DNA of 64,000 nt from Opitutales bacterium (GTDB taxonomy: Bacteria > Verrucomicrobiota > Verrucomicrobiia > Opitutales > Oceanipulchritudinaceae), in NCBI GenBank assembly GCA_016932335.1, contig JAFGCZ010000006.1, positions 1-64,000 on the forward strand. Direction: 5' to 3'. Below, in pieces: positions 42,567 through 52,285 of this stretch (its first letter is position 1; the number at the start of each line of letters is the position of its first letter). The notes beneath the pieces were generated by a model, which saw nothing but the letters and a program-made list of their open reading frames with translations, did no database searches and had not been told where the DNA came from. The position numbers were made by a program, and so were the translations under genes.

Positions 42567-43103
42567 ATGAAAACAATAACAATTACTATTCCGGATCAAA
42601 TTTACAGCATTATTGAAGCAAAGGTGAAGAATATGGATGTTCCTACGATGGCCTCTCTTGTTCTTACTGAGGTTATGATTGATAATAGTAAATACAATAC
42701 GCCCTTAACATCGCCATCAGTAGATGAGAATATTCTCGAAAATGATGAAGTTAATTCATTCAATGTTAGGAAAAGATTTAAAGGAATGAACATTCAGTCG
42801 CTTGATATCGCTCAAGTCTTTGTTGATGAGGTATTGAAATATGAGTCTGTAACTGCTTCAAAGAGTAATACAGGAAGGGGGATTCGCTTTGACCCTAACT
42901 TCGTCTTCATTGAATACCTCAAGAGTAGAGGAGAACCTGGGATCAGGGTAAGTTTTTACGGGAAACCAAATGACTTTGATGATCCTCATCATATGTTGAA
43001 GTCTGGAATGGGGTCCTATAGCCGAGCAGATTTAAATACTCTTGAGGAGGTTGAATTAGCAAAGGATTTGATTAGGCAGTCATGGGTATTGAAGTTTGGA
43101 TGA
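42567..43103 (+). CDS. AT-rich hypothetical protein with ribbon-helix-helix-like N-terminus
   Basis: A 178-residue protein unlike its neighbours in base and codon use (many ATA, AGA, AGG and AAA codons). The N-terminus MKTITITIPDQIYSIIEAKV, with one beta strand followed by helices, resembles a ribbon-helix-helix DNA-binding fold (about 1-40). The rest (about 55-178) is charged and unrecognised, ending QSWVLKFG. A perfect palindrome overlaps its promoter, so autoregulation by the N-terminal domain is plausible. The gene sits between pstS with its terminator and a DUF2490-like gene. It looks like a horizontally gained insertion. It could be an antitoxin-like or accessory regulator; no toxin partner was found. 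Confidence 0.7.
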   Translation: MKTITITIPDQIYSIIEAKVKNMDVPTMASLVLTEVMIDNSKYNTPLTSPSVDENILENDEVNSFNVRKRFKGMNIQSLDIAQVFVDEVLKYESVTASKSNTGRGIRFDPNFVFIEYLKSRGEPGIRVSFYGKPNDFDDPHHMLKSGMGSYSRADLNTLEEVELAKDLIRQSWVLKFG

Positions 43104-43197
43104 TGATCTTCACTACTTAGAGAAAGTTCTCATATGACTTCACAAATGAATAAAGATGTGCCATAATACTGTTACCTTTGTAAAAACTCCAAAAATC

Positions 43198-43860
43198 ATG
43201 AAACGAATCAAATCTCTCCTCCTCGCCGGATTGTGCGTGCTCCCTATGATTAAGGCTTCTGCCTTTGACGATGGTGATTCCCAGCTCTGGGTCAGCTCGT
43301 CCTTTACCACAAGCATTGCCGAAAAAACCTCCATCACGATCTCTCAGGAATTCCGCTTCGGCGACGATATGTCCGATTGCTACGATGTTGAAACCTACCT
43401 TGGCTTCACCTATAAGGTAAACGATGCCTTCAATGTGGCCTTTGGCCACCTCCACGTGGAAGTGGAAGGCTCTGACGAATGGAAGTCTTCCGATATTCCT
43501 ACCCTTGACTTCATCTTCAAACAATCCCTTGCCGGGGGCTGGAAAATTGATGAACGCTTCCGTGTGGAATACTACTTCAATGAAGATGCCGAAGACTACG
43601 ACCGCTACCGCTTCCGTGTTAAGTTGACCAGCCCGTGGTCCTGGACTTCCATCGGCATCAACCCCTATGTCGCTGTGGAACCTTTCTACTACAGCAACAG
43701 CGATTCCGGTTTTAACCGCGTCCGTTACTACCTTGGTGCCAATATGAAGTTTACCGATCACATCAGTGGCAACCTCTTCTATCTGCTCCAGCGCGATGAC
43801 CGCGGCTCTTACTGGCGCGATTATAATGTCCTTGGGTTCTACCTTGGCGTAAAATTCTAA
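43198..43860 (+). CDS. DUF2490-like outer-membrane beta-barrel protein, paralog of 40871
   Basis: A 220-residue protein with a signal peptide (MKRIKSLLLAGLCVLPMIKASA). Start ATG 43198 gives the expected signal; a start 42 bases upstream does not. It shares the pattern of the 40871 product along its whole length: DDGDSQLWV, EFRFGDDMSDCYD, INPYVAVEP, FTDHISGNLFY, LQRDDRGSYWRDYN and a C-terminal GVKF. It is probably also a beta-barrel. The two copies bracket pstS, which suggests a duplication separated later by the AT-rich gene. A terminator follows. Confidence 0.85.
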   Translation: MKRIKSLLLAGLCVLPMIKASAFDDGDSQLWVSSSFTTSIAEKTSITISQEFRFGDDMSDCYDVETYLGFTYKVNDAFNVAFGHLHVEVEGSDEWKSSDIPTLDFIFKQSLAGGWKIDERFRVEYYFNEDAEDYDRYRFRVKLTSPWSWTSIGINPYVAVEPFYYSNSDSGFNRVRYYLGANMKFTDHISGNLFYLLQRDDRGSYWRDYNVLGFYLGVKF

Positions 43861-43885
43861 TCAACGCCTTTCTTTTTTACAGCAA

Positions 43886-43917
43886 AACCGCCCGGAAACC
43901 TTCCGGGCGGTTTTTTA
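43886..43917. terminator. Bidirectional intrinsic terminator
   Basis: A 10-base stem AACCGCCCGG (43886-43895) / CCGGGCGGTT (43903-43912) with T-runs on both strands. It serves the DUF2490-like gene and the convergent VOC gene. Confidence 0.92.
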
Positions 43918-43936
43918 TCTCCTATAGGAAAACTGC

Positions 43937-44353
43937 TTACTGATCGCAGCTGCACTCGCTCGGGTATTGCATCAGGCCCAGTGTCGCTCCCTGAGGGTCG
44001 CGCACAAAGGCAAATACAGAACCGCAATCCAATGTGGTTTTCGGCATAATAATGCTTCCTCCATTGGCTTCCACTTCGGCCAGAGCGGTGTCGATGCAGT
44101 CCACCGTCATGTAGAGTCCCCAATGCGGCGGCACTTCCGGTGGCAGATCGGGAATGTCCTTCAGACTCATCATTCCGGCAACCATCTCATTACCGGCCTT
44201 GGTAATTATATAGCTGCCTCCGTTGCAGCTTTTGGTTGCTTCGAAGGTCCAGCCTAATACTTTTTGGTAGAATTTTTGGGCACCTTCGAGATCGCTTGTA
44301 CAAAGCTCTCCCCAGCAAATGGCCCCGTGCTGATTGCGGATATCTTTACTCAT
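43937..44353 (-). CDS. VOC-superfamily (glyoxalase-like) protein
   Basis: A 138-residue protein of the vicinal oxygen chelate fold. The features are ICWGELCTSDLEGAQKFYQKVLGW at the start (first half-module) and FAFVRDPQGATLGLMQY at the end (second half). The layout matches bleomycin-resistance/glyoxalase-like proteins with a possible metal site, but a substrate cannot be named. The C-terminus carries a Cys-rich tag (ECSCDQ). It stands alone on the minus strand, with a shared terminator at its 3' end. Confidence 0.9.
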   Translation of the reverse strand: MSKDIRNQHGAICWGELCTSDLEGAQKFYQKVLGWTFEATKSCNGGSYIITKAGNEMVAGMMSLKDIPDLPPEVPPHWGLYMTVDCIDTALAEVEANGGSIIMPKTTLDCGSVFAFVRDPQGATLGLMQYPSECSCDQ

Positions 44354-44589
44354 GGATATTTGTTTAAGTTAGGTAATAAGTTATTCAGAAAGGGAAGTCC
44401 TTTCACTTTAAGAGAGTGAAATAATGTTCACTGCATGGCAACCCTAAAAAGACTCTTTTCTTAAATATCTCTCCTTTTTCCCTTCCTCTACCGATAGTCA
44501 TTGTCATTTTTCGGTAACATCCTAAAAAAGTACTAAATTCTGCTTGCCCCTTCACCTAAACGCCCGCTTAACTCTCGGGTTAATTTGCC

Positions 44590-47500
44590 ATGCCAAAGCG
44601 CACCGACATCAAAACCATTCTCATTATAGGCTCCGGCCCGATCATCATCGGGCAAGCCTGTGAATTTGATTACTCCGGCACGCAAGCCTGTAAAGCCCTG
44701 CGAGAGGAGGGGTACCGGGTCGTTCTGATCAACAGCAATCCTGCTACGATCATGACGGATCCCGACTTCGCCGATGTCACTTACATAGAGCCTTTAACTC
44801 CCGCTGCCGTTGAGAAAATCATTGCCCGTGAGCGTCCCGATGCCCTGTTGCCTACGCTTGGCGGCCAGACGGCGTTGAACCTCACCTGTAAACTCGATGA
44901 ACTCGGTGTTCTTCAGAAATACAATGTGGAGTTGATCGGCGCCAATATTGAGGCCATCAATAAGGGTGAAGACCGCGAGCTTTTCAAAGAGGCAATGCTC
45001 AAAATCGGCCTCGATGTCGCCAAATCCCGCATCGTCAGAACATTTGAGGATGCCGTAGATGCTGCTGAATGGATTGGGGAATACCCCATAATTATTCGCC
45101 CCAGCTTCACCATGGGTGGCACCGGCGGTGGTGTGGCTTTCAACCGCGAAGAATTTGAGGAAATCGCCAAGCACGGTTTTGAAGCTTCCCCCGTTCACCA
45201 AATCATGGTGGAGGAATGCCTCCTCGGGTGGAAGGAATACGAAATGGAAGTTATGCGCGACCACAAGGACCAGTGCGTCGTCATCTGCTCCATCGAGAAC
45301 CTCGACCCCATGGGTGTGCACACCGGTGACTCCATCACCATTGCCCCGGCCATGACGCTGACCGACAAGGAATACCAGCTCATGCGCGATGCCTCTTTTG
45401 CCTGCATTCGCGAAGTGGGGGTAGCCACCGGTGGCTCCAATATCCAGTTTTCCGTCAACCCCGATAACGGCCGCATGGTGGTTATCGAAATGAACCCGCG
45501 CGTTTCCCGCAGTTCGGCACTGGCATCCAAGGCAACCGGCTTCCCCATCGCCAAGATGGCCGCCAAACTCGCCGTTGGATACAGCCTCGATGAAATCCGC
45601 AACGACATCACACGCGAAACACCGGCCAGCTTTGAGCCGACCATCGACTATGTGGTTACCAAGGTTCCTCGCTTTACCTTTGAGAAATTCCCTCAGGCAG
45701 ACGATACCCTGACCAGCTCCATGAAGAGTGTAGGGGAGGCTATGGCCATTGGACGCACCTTTAAAGAGTCCCTGCAAAAGGCCCTTCGCAGTCTCGAAGT
45801 CGGCGCCAACGGCCTTGGCGGTGGTGGTAAGTTCGGTGAACGCGACATCTACGACGCAGAAAAAATTATCCCCTTTCTCACCCGTCCCAATGCCTCCCGT
45901 ATATTCTACCTGCGCCATGCTTTTCGCGCCGGGATGACGGTTGAGCAGGTCTTCGATTATACCAAAATCGACCGCTGGTTCCTCGAGCAAATCAAGCAAA
46001 TCGTGGACATGGAGGAAACCTTGGCTGAGAATGCCAAAACCAGTGCCAAGCTGGCTCCGGCACTGCTCCTGATGGCCAAGGAATACGGATTTACCGATGT
46101 CCAGATCGCCTACATTGTGGGCAGCACCTACGAGCAAATCCATGCCCTTCGTGCCGAATACGACATTCAGCCCGGCTACCGCCTGGTCGATACCTGCGCC
46201 GCTGAGTTTGAGGCTTATACGCCCTATTACTACTCCAGCTACGGAGACGAGTGCGAAGTTAAGCCCTCTGAGAAGAAGAAGATCATGATTCTCGGTGGCG
46301 GCCCCAATCGTATTGGTCAAGGCATTGAGTTCGACTACTGCTGTGTACATGCCGCATTTGCCCTTTCCGAAAACGGCTACGAGACCGTTATGGTCAATTC
46401 CAACCCGGAAACCGTATCCACCGACTACGATACCTCCGACCGCCTCTATTTTGAACCGCTGACACTCGAAGACGTTCGCGAGGTTTACCGCAAGGAGGGT
46501 TGCGAGGGTGCCATCGTTCAGTTTGGCGGGCAAACACCGCTCAATTTGGCCGGCCGCCTCAAGGAATGTGGCATCAACATTATCGGCACCAGTCCGGAAA
46601 GTATCGAAGCCGCCGAAGACCGCAAAATTTTCAAAGGTATCCTTGAGGAAACCGGCCTCCATCAGCCCAAAAACGGCATTGCAATGGACGAGGCCGAAGC
46701 CTACGCCGAGGCTTCCCGTATCGGATTCCCCATTCTCCTGCGCCCCAGCTTTGTGCTCGGTGGTCGCGGTATGTTCATCGTTTATGATGAAGAGGAAATG
46801 AGTCATGTGCTTAAGGAAGCCTTTGATGTGGCTCCCGGTAAGCCAGTGCTCCTTGATAAATACCTTGAAGACGCCATCGAACTGGATGTGGACGCGATCA
46901 GCGACGGCGAAGTAACTGTTATTGGCGGTATGCTCGAGCACGTGGAATACGCCGGTGTTCACTCCGGCGATGCCACAATGGTGCTGCCCCCGCACACCCT
47001 TGGCCGCAAAATCCTCAACGATGTGCGCGAGGCCACCTACGCCTTGGCCAAGGCGCTCAACGTTATCGGTCTGATGAATGTGCAATACGCCATCAAGGAC
47101 GAAGAACTCTTTGTGCTTGAGGTTAACCCGCGTGCCTCCCGCACCGTTCCCTTTGTTTCCAAGGCGATTGGCCGTCCTTTGGCCAAAATGGCTTCCCTCA
47201 TTATGGCCGGAGCCAAACTCAAAGACCTTGGCTTTACCGAGGAAATCATGCCGGAATACTGGGCGGTTAAGGAAAGTGTGTTTCCCTTCGTCCGCTTCCC
47301 CGGAGCCCCGGTTGCCTTGACTCCCGAAATGCGTTCCACCGGTGAGGTGATGGGCCTCGACTACGACCTCGGGCTGGCTTTTGCCAAGGCTCAAATGGCT
47401 AGTGGCAGCCCACTTCCCGACAAAGGCAACGTTTTCATGAGTGTGAAGGATTCCGACAAACACCTTGCTGTGGAACTCGGACGCCGCCTCATCGACCTTG

Positions 47501-47829
47501 GCTTCACCATTTATTCCACTGCGGGAACCGCAAAGGTGCTGGAGGATGATATGATCCCCGTTACCCGTGTTCCCAAAATCAACGAAGCCCGGCCCAACAT
47601 TATCGACCGCATCAAAAACGGCCAGATTCAAATGATCATCAATACTCCTAAGGGAAGCATTCCGATCAAAAACGAGAATCAGATCCGGACAGAGGCGGTT
47701 AAGCACAGTGTTACTATCTTTACTACTATGACCGGTGCCCGCACTGCCCTGCAGGCCATCGCCACCATGCGCCGTAAGGATTGGAACGTTAAGTCGCTTC
47801 AGGAATACAAGAGCGAACTTCAACTGTAA
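44590..47829 (+). CDS. carB: Carbamoyl-phosphate synthase large subunit
   Basis: A 1079-residue synthase that makes carbamoyl phosphate for arginine and pyrimidines. It contains two tandem ATP-grasp halves (first about 1-400, second about 550-935), an oligomerisation domain between them and a C-terminal allosteric MGS-like domain (about 940-1079). Signatures include [57 protein letters not shown] and [17 protein letters not shown]. Length matches E. coli CarB (1073). The small subunit carA is not next to it. The ATG at 44590 gives the standard N-terminus. A long open frame on the opposite strand is a shadow. Confidence 0.98.
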   Translation: MPKRTDIKTILIIGSGPIIIGQACEFDYSGTQACKALREEGYRVVLINSNPATIMTDPDFADVTYIEPLTPAAVEKIIARERPDALLPTLGGQTALNLTCKLDELGVLQKYNVELIGANIEAINKGEDRELFKEAMLKIGLDVAKSRIVRTFEDAVDAAEWIGEYPIIIRPSFTMGGTGGGVAFNREEFEEIAKHGFEASPVHQIMVEECLLGWKEYEMEVMRDHKDQCVVICSIENLDPMGVHTGDSITIAPAMTLTDKEYQLMRDASFACIREVGVATGGSNIQFSVNPDNGRMVVIEMNPRVSRSSALASKATGFPIAKMAAKLAVGYSLDEIRNDITRETPASFEPTIDYVVTKVPRFTFEKFPQADDTLTSSMKSVGEAMAIGRTFKESLQKALRSLEVGANGLGGGGKFGERDIYDAEKIIPFLTRPNASRIFYLRHAFRAGMTVEQVFDYTKIDRWFLEQIKQIVDMEETLAENAKTSAKLAPALLLMAKEYGFTDVQIAYIVGSTYEQIHALRAEYDIQPGYRLVDTCAAEFEAYTPYYYSSYGDECEVKPSEKKKIMILGGGPNRIGQGIEFDYCCVHAAFALSENGYETVMVNSNPETVSTDYDTSDRLYFEPLTLEDVREVYRKEGCEGAIVQFGGQTPLNLAGRLKECGINIIGTSPESIEAAEDRKIFKGILEETGLHQPKNGIAMDEAEAYAEASRIGFPILLRPSFVLGGRGMFIVYDEEEMSHVLKEAFDVAPGKPVLLDKYLEDAIELDVDAISDGEVTVIGGMLEHVEYAGVHSGDATMVLPPHTLGRKILNDVREATYALAKALNVIGLMNVQYAIKDEELFVLEVNPRASRTVPFVSKAIGRPLAKMASLIMAGAKLKDLGFTEEIMPEYWAVKESVFPFVRFPGAPVALTPEMRSTGEVMGLDYDLGLAFAKAQMASGSPLPDKGNVFMSVKDSDKHLAVELGRRLIDLGFTIYSTAGTAKVLEDDMIPVTRVPKINEARPNIIDRIKNGQIQMIINTPKGSIPIKNENQIRTEAVKHSVTIFTTMTGARTALQAIATMRRKDWNVKSLQEYKSELQL

Positions 47830-47839
47830 TTCTTTTTCA

Positions 47840-47870
47840 GACGGGCGCTTAAACTAAGCGCCCGTCTCGT
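47840..47870 (+). terminator. Terminator-like hairpin between carB and purU
   Basis: A 12-base perfect stem GACGGGCGCTTA (47840-47851) / TAAGCGCCCGTC (47855-47866), loop AAC. The tail is CT-rich (TCGTCTCTC) rather than a pure T-run. Confidence 0.7.
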
Positions 47871-47880
47871 CTCTCTACTC

Positions 47881-48741
47881 ATGGAACATCAAGTCACCCT
47901 CACTGCTCTGCTGCACGGGCCTGACCAAAAAGGCCTGGTTTCCAAAACCTCCAGCTGGATTTTTGCCTGCGACGGTAACATCCTCCACGCCGACCAACAC
48001 ACCGACCACGAGGAAGGTATCTTTTTTCAACGGATCGAATGGACTCCCGCCCCGGGCACAGACATCGCCCGCCACATGCATGCATTCCAGGTCTTTGCTC
48101 AGGAGCTGGGGATGGATGTGGAGATCGCCCGCAGCGATTGTAAGCCTCGGGTCGCTGTTTTTGTCTCTAAGATAGAACACTGCTTCCACGACTTTATGCT
48201 GCGCTGGAAAGCCGGTGAATTTCCCTGCGAAATTGCCTGCATTATTTCCAACCACGAGACACTGCGCCATGCCGGAGAGGTTACCTATGAGGTTCCTTTT
48301 CACTGCATCCCGGTAACCGCGGAAAACAAAGAGCAGGCCGAAGCACAGTCCCTGACCTTGCTCAAAGCCGAAGGCGTGGAGCTCATCGTTATGGCTCGCT
48401 ATATGCAGGTCCTTTCCGATGATTTTCTGCGTAAGGTAAAAACGCCTGTCATCAATATTCACCACTCCTTCCTGCCTGCTTTTAAAGGCGCACGCCCATA
48501 CTATCAGGCATATCGTCGCGGCGTTAAAATTATCGGAGCCACCGCGCATTATGCCACCCCGGATTTGGACGAAGGCCCGATTATTCAGCAGGCCGTTGCT
48601 CAGGTGAACCATCGCCACAGCGTCAACGACCTCCAGCGCAAGGGGAAGGACCTCGAAAAATCTGTGCTTGCTCAGGCGGTCCGCTGGCACCTGGAAAACC
48701 GCATTCTGGCCTATAAAGGTAAAACCGTTGTTTTTGACTGA
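47881..48741 (+). CDS. purU: Formyltetrahydrofolate deformylase
   Basis: A 286-residue hydrolase that releases formate from 10-formyl-tetrahydrofolate. The N-terminal ACT domain (about 1-85, starting VTLTALLHGPDQKGLVSKTS) is followed by the formyltransferase-fold domain. Catalytic residues are in VINIHHSFLPAFKG (Asn, His) and GATAHYATPDLDEGPII (Asp), all present. Length matches E. coli PurU (280). It follows carB after a terminator-like hairpin, so expression may be partly separate. Confidence 0.95.
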   Translation: MEHQVTLTALLHGPDQKGLVSKTSSWIFACDGNILHADQHTDHEEGIFFQRIEWTPAPGTDIARHMHAFQVFAQELGMDVEIARSDCKPRVAVFVSKIEHCFHDFMLRWKAGEFPCEIACIISNHETLRHAGEVTYEVPFHCIPVTAENKEQAEAQSLTLLKAEGVELIVMARYMQVLSDDFLRKVKTPVINIHHSFLPAFKGARPYYQAYRRGVKIIGATAHYATPDLDEGPIIQQAVAQVNHRHSVNDLQRKGKDLEKSVLAQAVRWHLENRILAYKGKTVVFD

Positions 48742-48751
48742 GCCGCTCCCG

Positions 48752-49915
48752 TTACCGGGAGGGCTGAATCGTCAAAAACATACTCATGAAGAGGTTTTCT
48801 TTCAAATACTCGTAGGTCATCAGGCCATAACCGCCCAGACCCCAGTCTACCCCCCAGGAGTTTTTAAAGTAAAACGTGGTATCTTCTATACTGCCGGTTT
48901 CACTGCGGTAGCCCACAATAGTTACCGCATGCCTTGAGCCGTCCTTGGTCGATTGCTTGTTCAGGTAATGCAGATTGGTTTTGGCAATCCAGTTGACGCC
49001 GATCACCACCGGCACTCCCTGATTCAACAGCTGAATAATACCTTCAATATCCTGCCGTTTGTCGTCTGCCGTCAGGAAAAAGAATTCAATATGCTGTTTT
49101 GTTTGGGCAAACTCAATCTGGCTGTTGCTTGGCGTGTCAATGGCATCCATATCGCCGATTCCCTGTTTGGGCATCATTTGCAGCGGCAAAATCCCGTAGC
49201 TGCGTAAGCCGTTCATCACTTGAGGCAAGGTAAAGCCCTCCTCGCGATACCTGGCCTTCTCCTGCAGGTGTTGCACAAAGCTTTCCTGAGTGTTGTTGAT
49301 CCCCATCACCTGGCGAGTTGCCCAAATCAGGTACTCCTCGGAAAACCTTACAGGATTGCTCGTGTGGTTGGCATATTGCAGTTCCAGCGCACTGACCACT
49401 GCGTAAGCAGTGCAACTGGGGCGCCTTCCCTGGTTTTTGATGTATAACCCGTATTCCTTGTATTTGGGGCGTAGGTCCACCTCTTTTTCTATGATCGGAG
49501 GTTTTCCCAGACTCCGCAACAGGCGGGCAGAATCCTGTGTATAGGTCTTTCCGTTGGCCTCTACAGGTGCATCCACGGAGTTCCTTTTTTGAGTCAGCTC
49601 CTGCCGCTCCTGTCTTTGCCGTTTCCTCTCTTCGTTGGCTACATGGTTCTGCTGTTGCAGATAAGCCTGTTCCATCACCGGATCATAACCCAGCAGCTCT
49701 CGCTCACGCGGCGAAAGATCCGTAAACAGCACTTGTTTGAATCCCTTGCTGTGTTTAAAGGTAAACCCACGCGGTGTCCGATTTGTGATCGTCACATCAT
49801 AATAGGTTTCTCCGTCTACAGGGAACTCATCAAAATGTTGTCCCCAGACGCACGTTGCACAAACTCCCAACCAAACACACATCCCCAGCTTTTTTACGAG
49901 GTGTTTGATATTCAT
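48752..49915 (-). CDS. Exported papain-like (C1A) cysteine peptidase
   Basis: A 387-residue protein with a signal peptide (ending near CVWG-Q, about 26). The N-terminal part (about 27-140) has a Tyr-rich beta region and a highly charged stretch (ANEERKRQRQERQ). The C1 catalytic domain follows: QGRRPSCTAYAVVSALE with the nucleophile Cys (about 169), SRHAVTIVGY with the His and FKNSWG with the Asn. The triad is intact. It probably acts on peptides or proteins outside the cytoplasm. It converges with purU with only 10 bases between stops, where a hairpin without T-run is seen (48741-48765). Confidence 0.9.
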   Translation of the reverse strand: MNIKHLVKKLGMCVWLGVCATCVWGQHFDEFPVDGETYYDVTITNRTPRGFTFKHSKGFKQVLFTDLSPRERELLGYDPVMEQAYLQQQNHVANEERKRQRQERQELTQKRNSVDAPVEANGKTYTQDSARLLRSLGKPPIIEKEVDLRPKYKEYGLYIKNQGRRPSCTAYAVVSALELQYANHTSNPVRFSEEYLIWATRQVMGINNTQESFVQHLQEKARYREEGFTLPQVMNGLRSYGILPLQMMPKQGIGDMDAIDTPSNSQIEFAQTKQHIEFFFLTADDKRQDIEGIIQLLNQGVPVVIGVNWIAKTNLHYLNKQSTKDGSRHAVTIVGYRSETGSIEDTTFYFKNSWGVDWGLGGYGLMTYEYLKENLFMSMFLTIQPSR

Positions 49916-50072
49916 CCGCTACACATAGAGTTAAACTTTGACGATGTCAAAAACCATATCCCTCCTCCAAAGAGCGTTTTTTTGACTGCGCAAAGCCATC
50001 GACACCCCGTTATACATAAAAAGCATGTTGACTTGAGCCCTCCATTTTGTGAAACCTTCCTCCTTACGGCCC

Positions 50073-50786
50073 ATGAGCACAGATAAAAATATACCCGTTG
50101 ACCCCAAACTTTCCGATAAGAAGATTCGCTCACATATTGAGTCCGACCTCCCGCCGGATGCCGACGCAGAAGAAATCTTCAATAATTTCTGGAAAAAGAA
50201 CGGTCCCTCCATCTTTTCTACGATCGCCGTATGCTTGGCGATTATCCTCGGCGTTCAGACTTATCACTACGTCAAAGATCAAAACCGCATCAAAAAAGAA
50301 GCCGCTTTTGCCGAATGCTCCACTCCGGAACAGTTCCGCGCTTTTGCTGCAGATCACGAGGGCGATGCCCTTGCCGGTGCCGCTTTGCTGAATGTGGCTG
50401 CAGATCTTTACGCTCAGGGGAATTATTCCGAAGCCGCCGAGCTCTATTCCAAGGCATCTACTTCCCTCGGAGGCACCCTGCTTTATGAGCGCTCCCAGCT
50501 GGGCAATGCAATGGCCCTCCTCCTTGGCGATCAGGCTGAACAGGGCGTTGCTCTGCTTCAGGCTCTGGCCAACAATACCGGCGTGCTCGATACGACTCGT
50601 GCCGAAGCCGGCTACAACTTGGCCGTTTACTACTGGCAACAGCAGGACTTTATTGCCATGAGAGCTACCATTGAGGCCATTCTCGTTCTGGAGAATCCAG
50701 GCCTTCACGGCATGCGTGCACAGCGCTTGCTGGAAACTGTTCCCGAGCTCAATGCCGAATCGGCCGCTGCTCAACCAAGCGCCTGA
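50073..50786 (+). CDS. YfgM-like single-pass protein with periplasmic TPR-like repeats
   Basis: A 237-residue protein. ATG 50073 (MSTDKNIPVD) was chosen over the in-frame start eight codons upstream. A cytoplasmic N-terminus of about 55 residues is followed by one helix (about 56-74, STIAVCLAIILGVQTYHYV). Helical repeats follow (for example LYAQGNYSEAAELYSKA, AEAGYNLAVYYWQQ). The layout resembles YfgM/ancillary SecYEG TPR proteins, which assist periplasmic folding. The C-terminus is Ala-rich. A terminator follows. Confidence 0.8.
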   Translation: MSTDKNIPVDPKLSDKKIRSHIESDLPPDADAEEIFNNFWKKNGPSIFSTIAVCLAIILGVQTYHYVKDQNRIKKEAAFAECSTPEQFRAFAADHEGDALAGAALLNVAADLYAQGNYSEAAELYSKASTSLGGTLLYERSQLGNAMALLLGDQAEQGVALLQALANNTGVLDTTRAEAGYNLAVYYWQQQDFIAMRATIEAILVLENPGLHGMRAQRLLETVPELNAESAAAQPSA

Positions 50787-50809
50787 GCATTTCCACATTT
50801 CCTTTCTCA

Positions 50810-50842
50810 AAGCCTTCCGTTTTTTAAACGGAAGGCTTTTTT
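50810..50842 (+). terminator. Intrinsic terminator
   Basis: A 13-base perfect stem AAGCCTTCCGTTT (50810-50822) / AAACGGAAGGCTT (50826-50838) with a T-rich 3' side. Confidence 0.93.
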
Positions 50843-50905
50843 CTGCTCTTTTCAGTATCAGTTTCGCCTTTACCGCTGCCCGGTTTCTGCGCAATGTGTG
50901 GCTAT

Positions 50906-52153
50906 ATGGCACTGATCGACAGAGAAACCGCACAAAAGATTGCCGCAACTTATGGAACGCCTGTCTATGTTTATAGCGAGGCGGCCCTGCGACGTACTGC
51001 CGAAGAAGTTCTCGCTTTTCCGGCCCCCTACGGGTTCAAAGCTCGCTTTGCCATGAAAGCAGCCTCCACGGCCGCTATCCTTCGCCTCTTCCACAGTATG
51101 GGTATCGGTATCGATGCCTCCAGCGGCTTTGAGGCACGCCGCGCGCTCCTCGCCGGTATTCCCCCAACAGAAATCTCTCTGAGCACTCAGGAATTGCCCC
51201 AGGATTTTGCCGACCTCATTCGCTTGGGCATTCACATGAATGCCTGTTCGCTCGATCAGTTGGAGTGCTACGGTAAAGCCTTCCCGGGTACAGAAATCGG
51301 CATACGTCTCAATCCGGGGGCCGGTGCCGGCCACAATAACCGCACCAATACAGGCGGCGTTTCCTCCAGCTTCGGTATCTGGCACGAATACATCGATCGT
51401 ATCCTCAAGATAGCCGCAGACTACAGTTTACAGATTGTTCGCCTGCACACCCATATCGGTTCCGGCGGCGATCCGGAAAAGTGGCAGCAGACGGCTATGC
51501 TCAGCCTCGATAGCATCGACCGCTTTCCTGATGTGCACACCGTGGATCTTGGAGGCGGGTTTAAGGTTGCCCGAATGCCCGATGAAAAGCAGTCCGACCT
51601 TCAGGTTGTCGGCAATGCGGTTCGCCGTGTTTTTGAAGACGTTTACCGGCGCACCGGGCGCAAGCTCCGCATTGAGATTGAACCGGGCACTTTCCTTATG
51701 GCCGGAAATGCCGTGCTTCTGACACGCATTCAGGACATCGTTGATACCGGCTCCGCAGGGCTTAATTTCCTCAAGGTCGATTGTGGGATGAACGACATTC
51801 TGCGCCCTTCCATCTATGGCGCACGCCACGGGATTTCACTCTTCTCCGATGCTGCCGAAGAGAAAAGCTACGTGGTTGCCGGGCATTGTTGTGAGTCCGG
51901 CGATATCCTTACGCCTGCCGCCGGCGAACCTGAAGTGCTCGAACCGCGCACCTTGCCAGTGCCTGCTCTTGGAGATCTCTTACTTATCGAAAGCGCCGGA
52001 GCCTATTGCTCTTCCATGCCGGCCAAAAACTACAACTCATTTCCAGAGGCTCCTGAACTTATGGTGCGCTGCAATGGCGAATTGTTACTGATCCGCCGTA
52101 AGCAGACCCTTGAACAAATCATCGAGAACGAAGTAAAGGACCTTGCCCTTTAA
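50906..52153 (+). CDS. lysA: Diaminopimelate decarboxylase
   Basis: A 415-residue PLP-dependent decarboxylase of fold type III that makes lysine from meso-diaminopimelate. PLP-lysine lies in RFAMKAAS (about residue 51). HTHIGSGG, VDLGGGF, EIEPGTFL and HCCESGD match the family. The C-terminal segment LLIESAGAYCSSM is typical of LysA. ATG 50906 gives MALIDRETAQ; another in-frame ATG four codons upstream is less like the family. Length matches bacterial LysA (about 415-420). A carboxynorspermidine-type decarboxylase is less likely because it is shorter. Confidence 0.92.
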   Translation: MALIDRETAQKIAATYGTPVYVYSEAALRRTAEEVLAFPAPYGFKARFAMKAASTAAILRLFHSMGIGIDASSGFEARRALLAGIPPTEISLSTQELPQDFADLIRLGIHMNACSLDQLECYGKAFPGTEIGIRLNPGAGAGHNNRTNTGGVSSSFGIWHEYIDRILKIAADYSLQIVRLHTHIGSGGDPEKWQQTAMLSLDSIDRFPDVHTVDLGGGFKVARMPDEKQSDLQVVGNAVRRVFEDVYRRTGRKLRIEIEPGTFLMAGNAVLLTRIQDIVDTGSAGLNFLKVDCGMNDILRPSIYGARHGISLFSDAAEEKSYVVAGHCCESGDILTPAAGEPEVLEPRTLPVPALGDLLLIESAGAYCSSMPAKNYNSFPEAPELMVRCNGELLLIRRKQTLEQIIENEVKDLAL

Positions 52154-52224
52154 CTCTTTTGCTTGAATCTCACCCAAGCGCCACAAAATGTTTGGAGAAT
52201 TGCGATATTCTAAAATGTACTACT

Positions 52225-52251
52225 CGCACAGAGTGAAAATCGCTTTGTGCG
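52225..52251 (+). promoter_or_regulatory. Leader hairpin before the gamma-synthase-like gene
   Basis: CGCACAGAG (52225-52233) pairs with CTTTGTGCG (52243-52251) with one G-T pair around loop TGAAAATCG, 34 bases before the start codon. No T-run follows. It may be a leader structure or chance. Confidence 0.35.
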
Positions 52252-52285
52252 CTATGCTTGCTCATCGAATCATTTATCTCTCTTC

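Noticed and set aside
44794-47823. Open frame of 1009 codons on the minus strand inside carB
   Set aside because: It is the exact antisense of carB and its composition (very high Gly, His, Val) is what a codon-biased gene gives on the other strand. No family motif is present.
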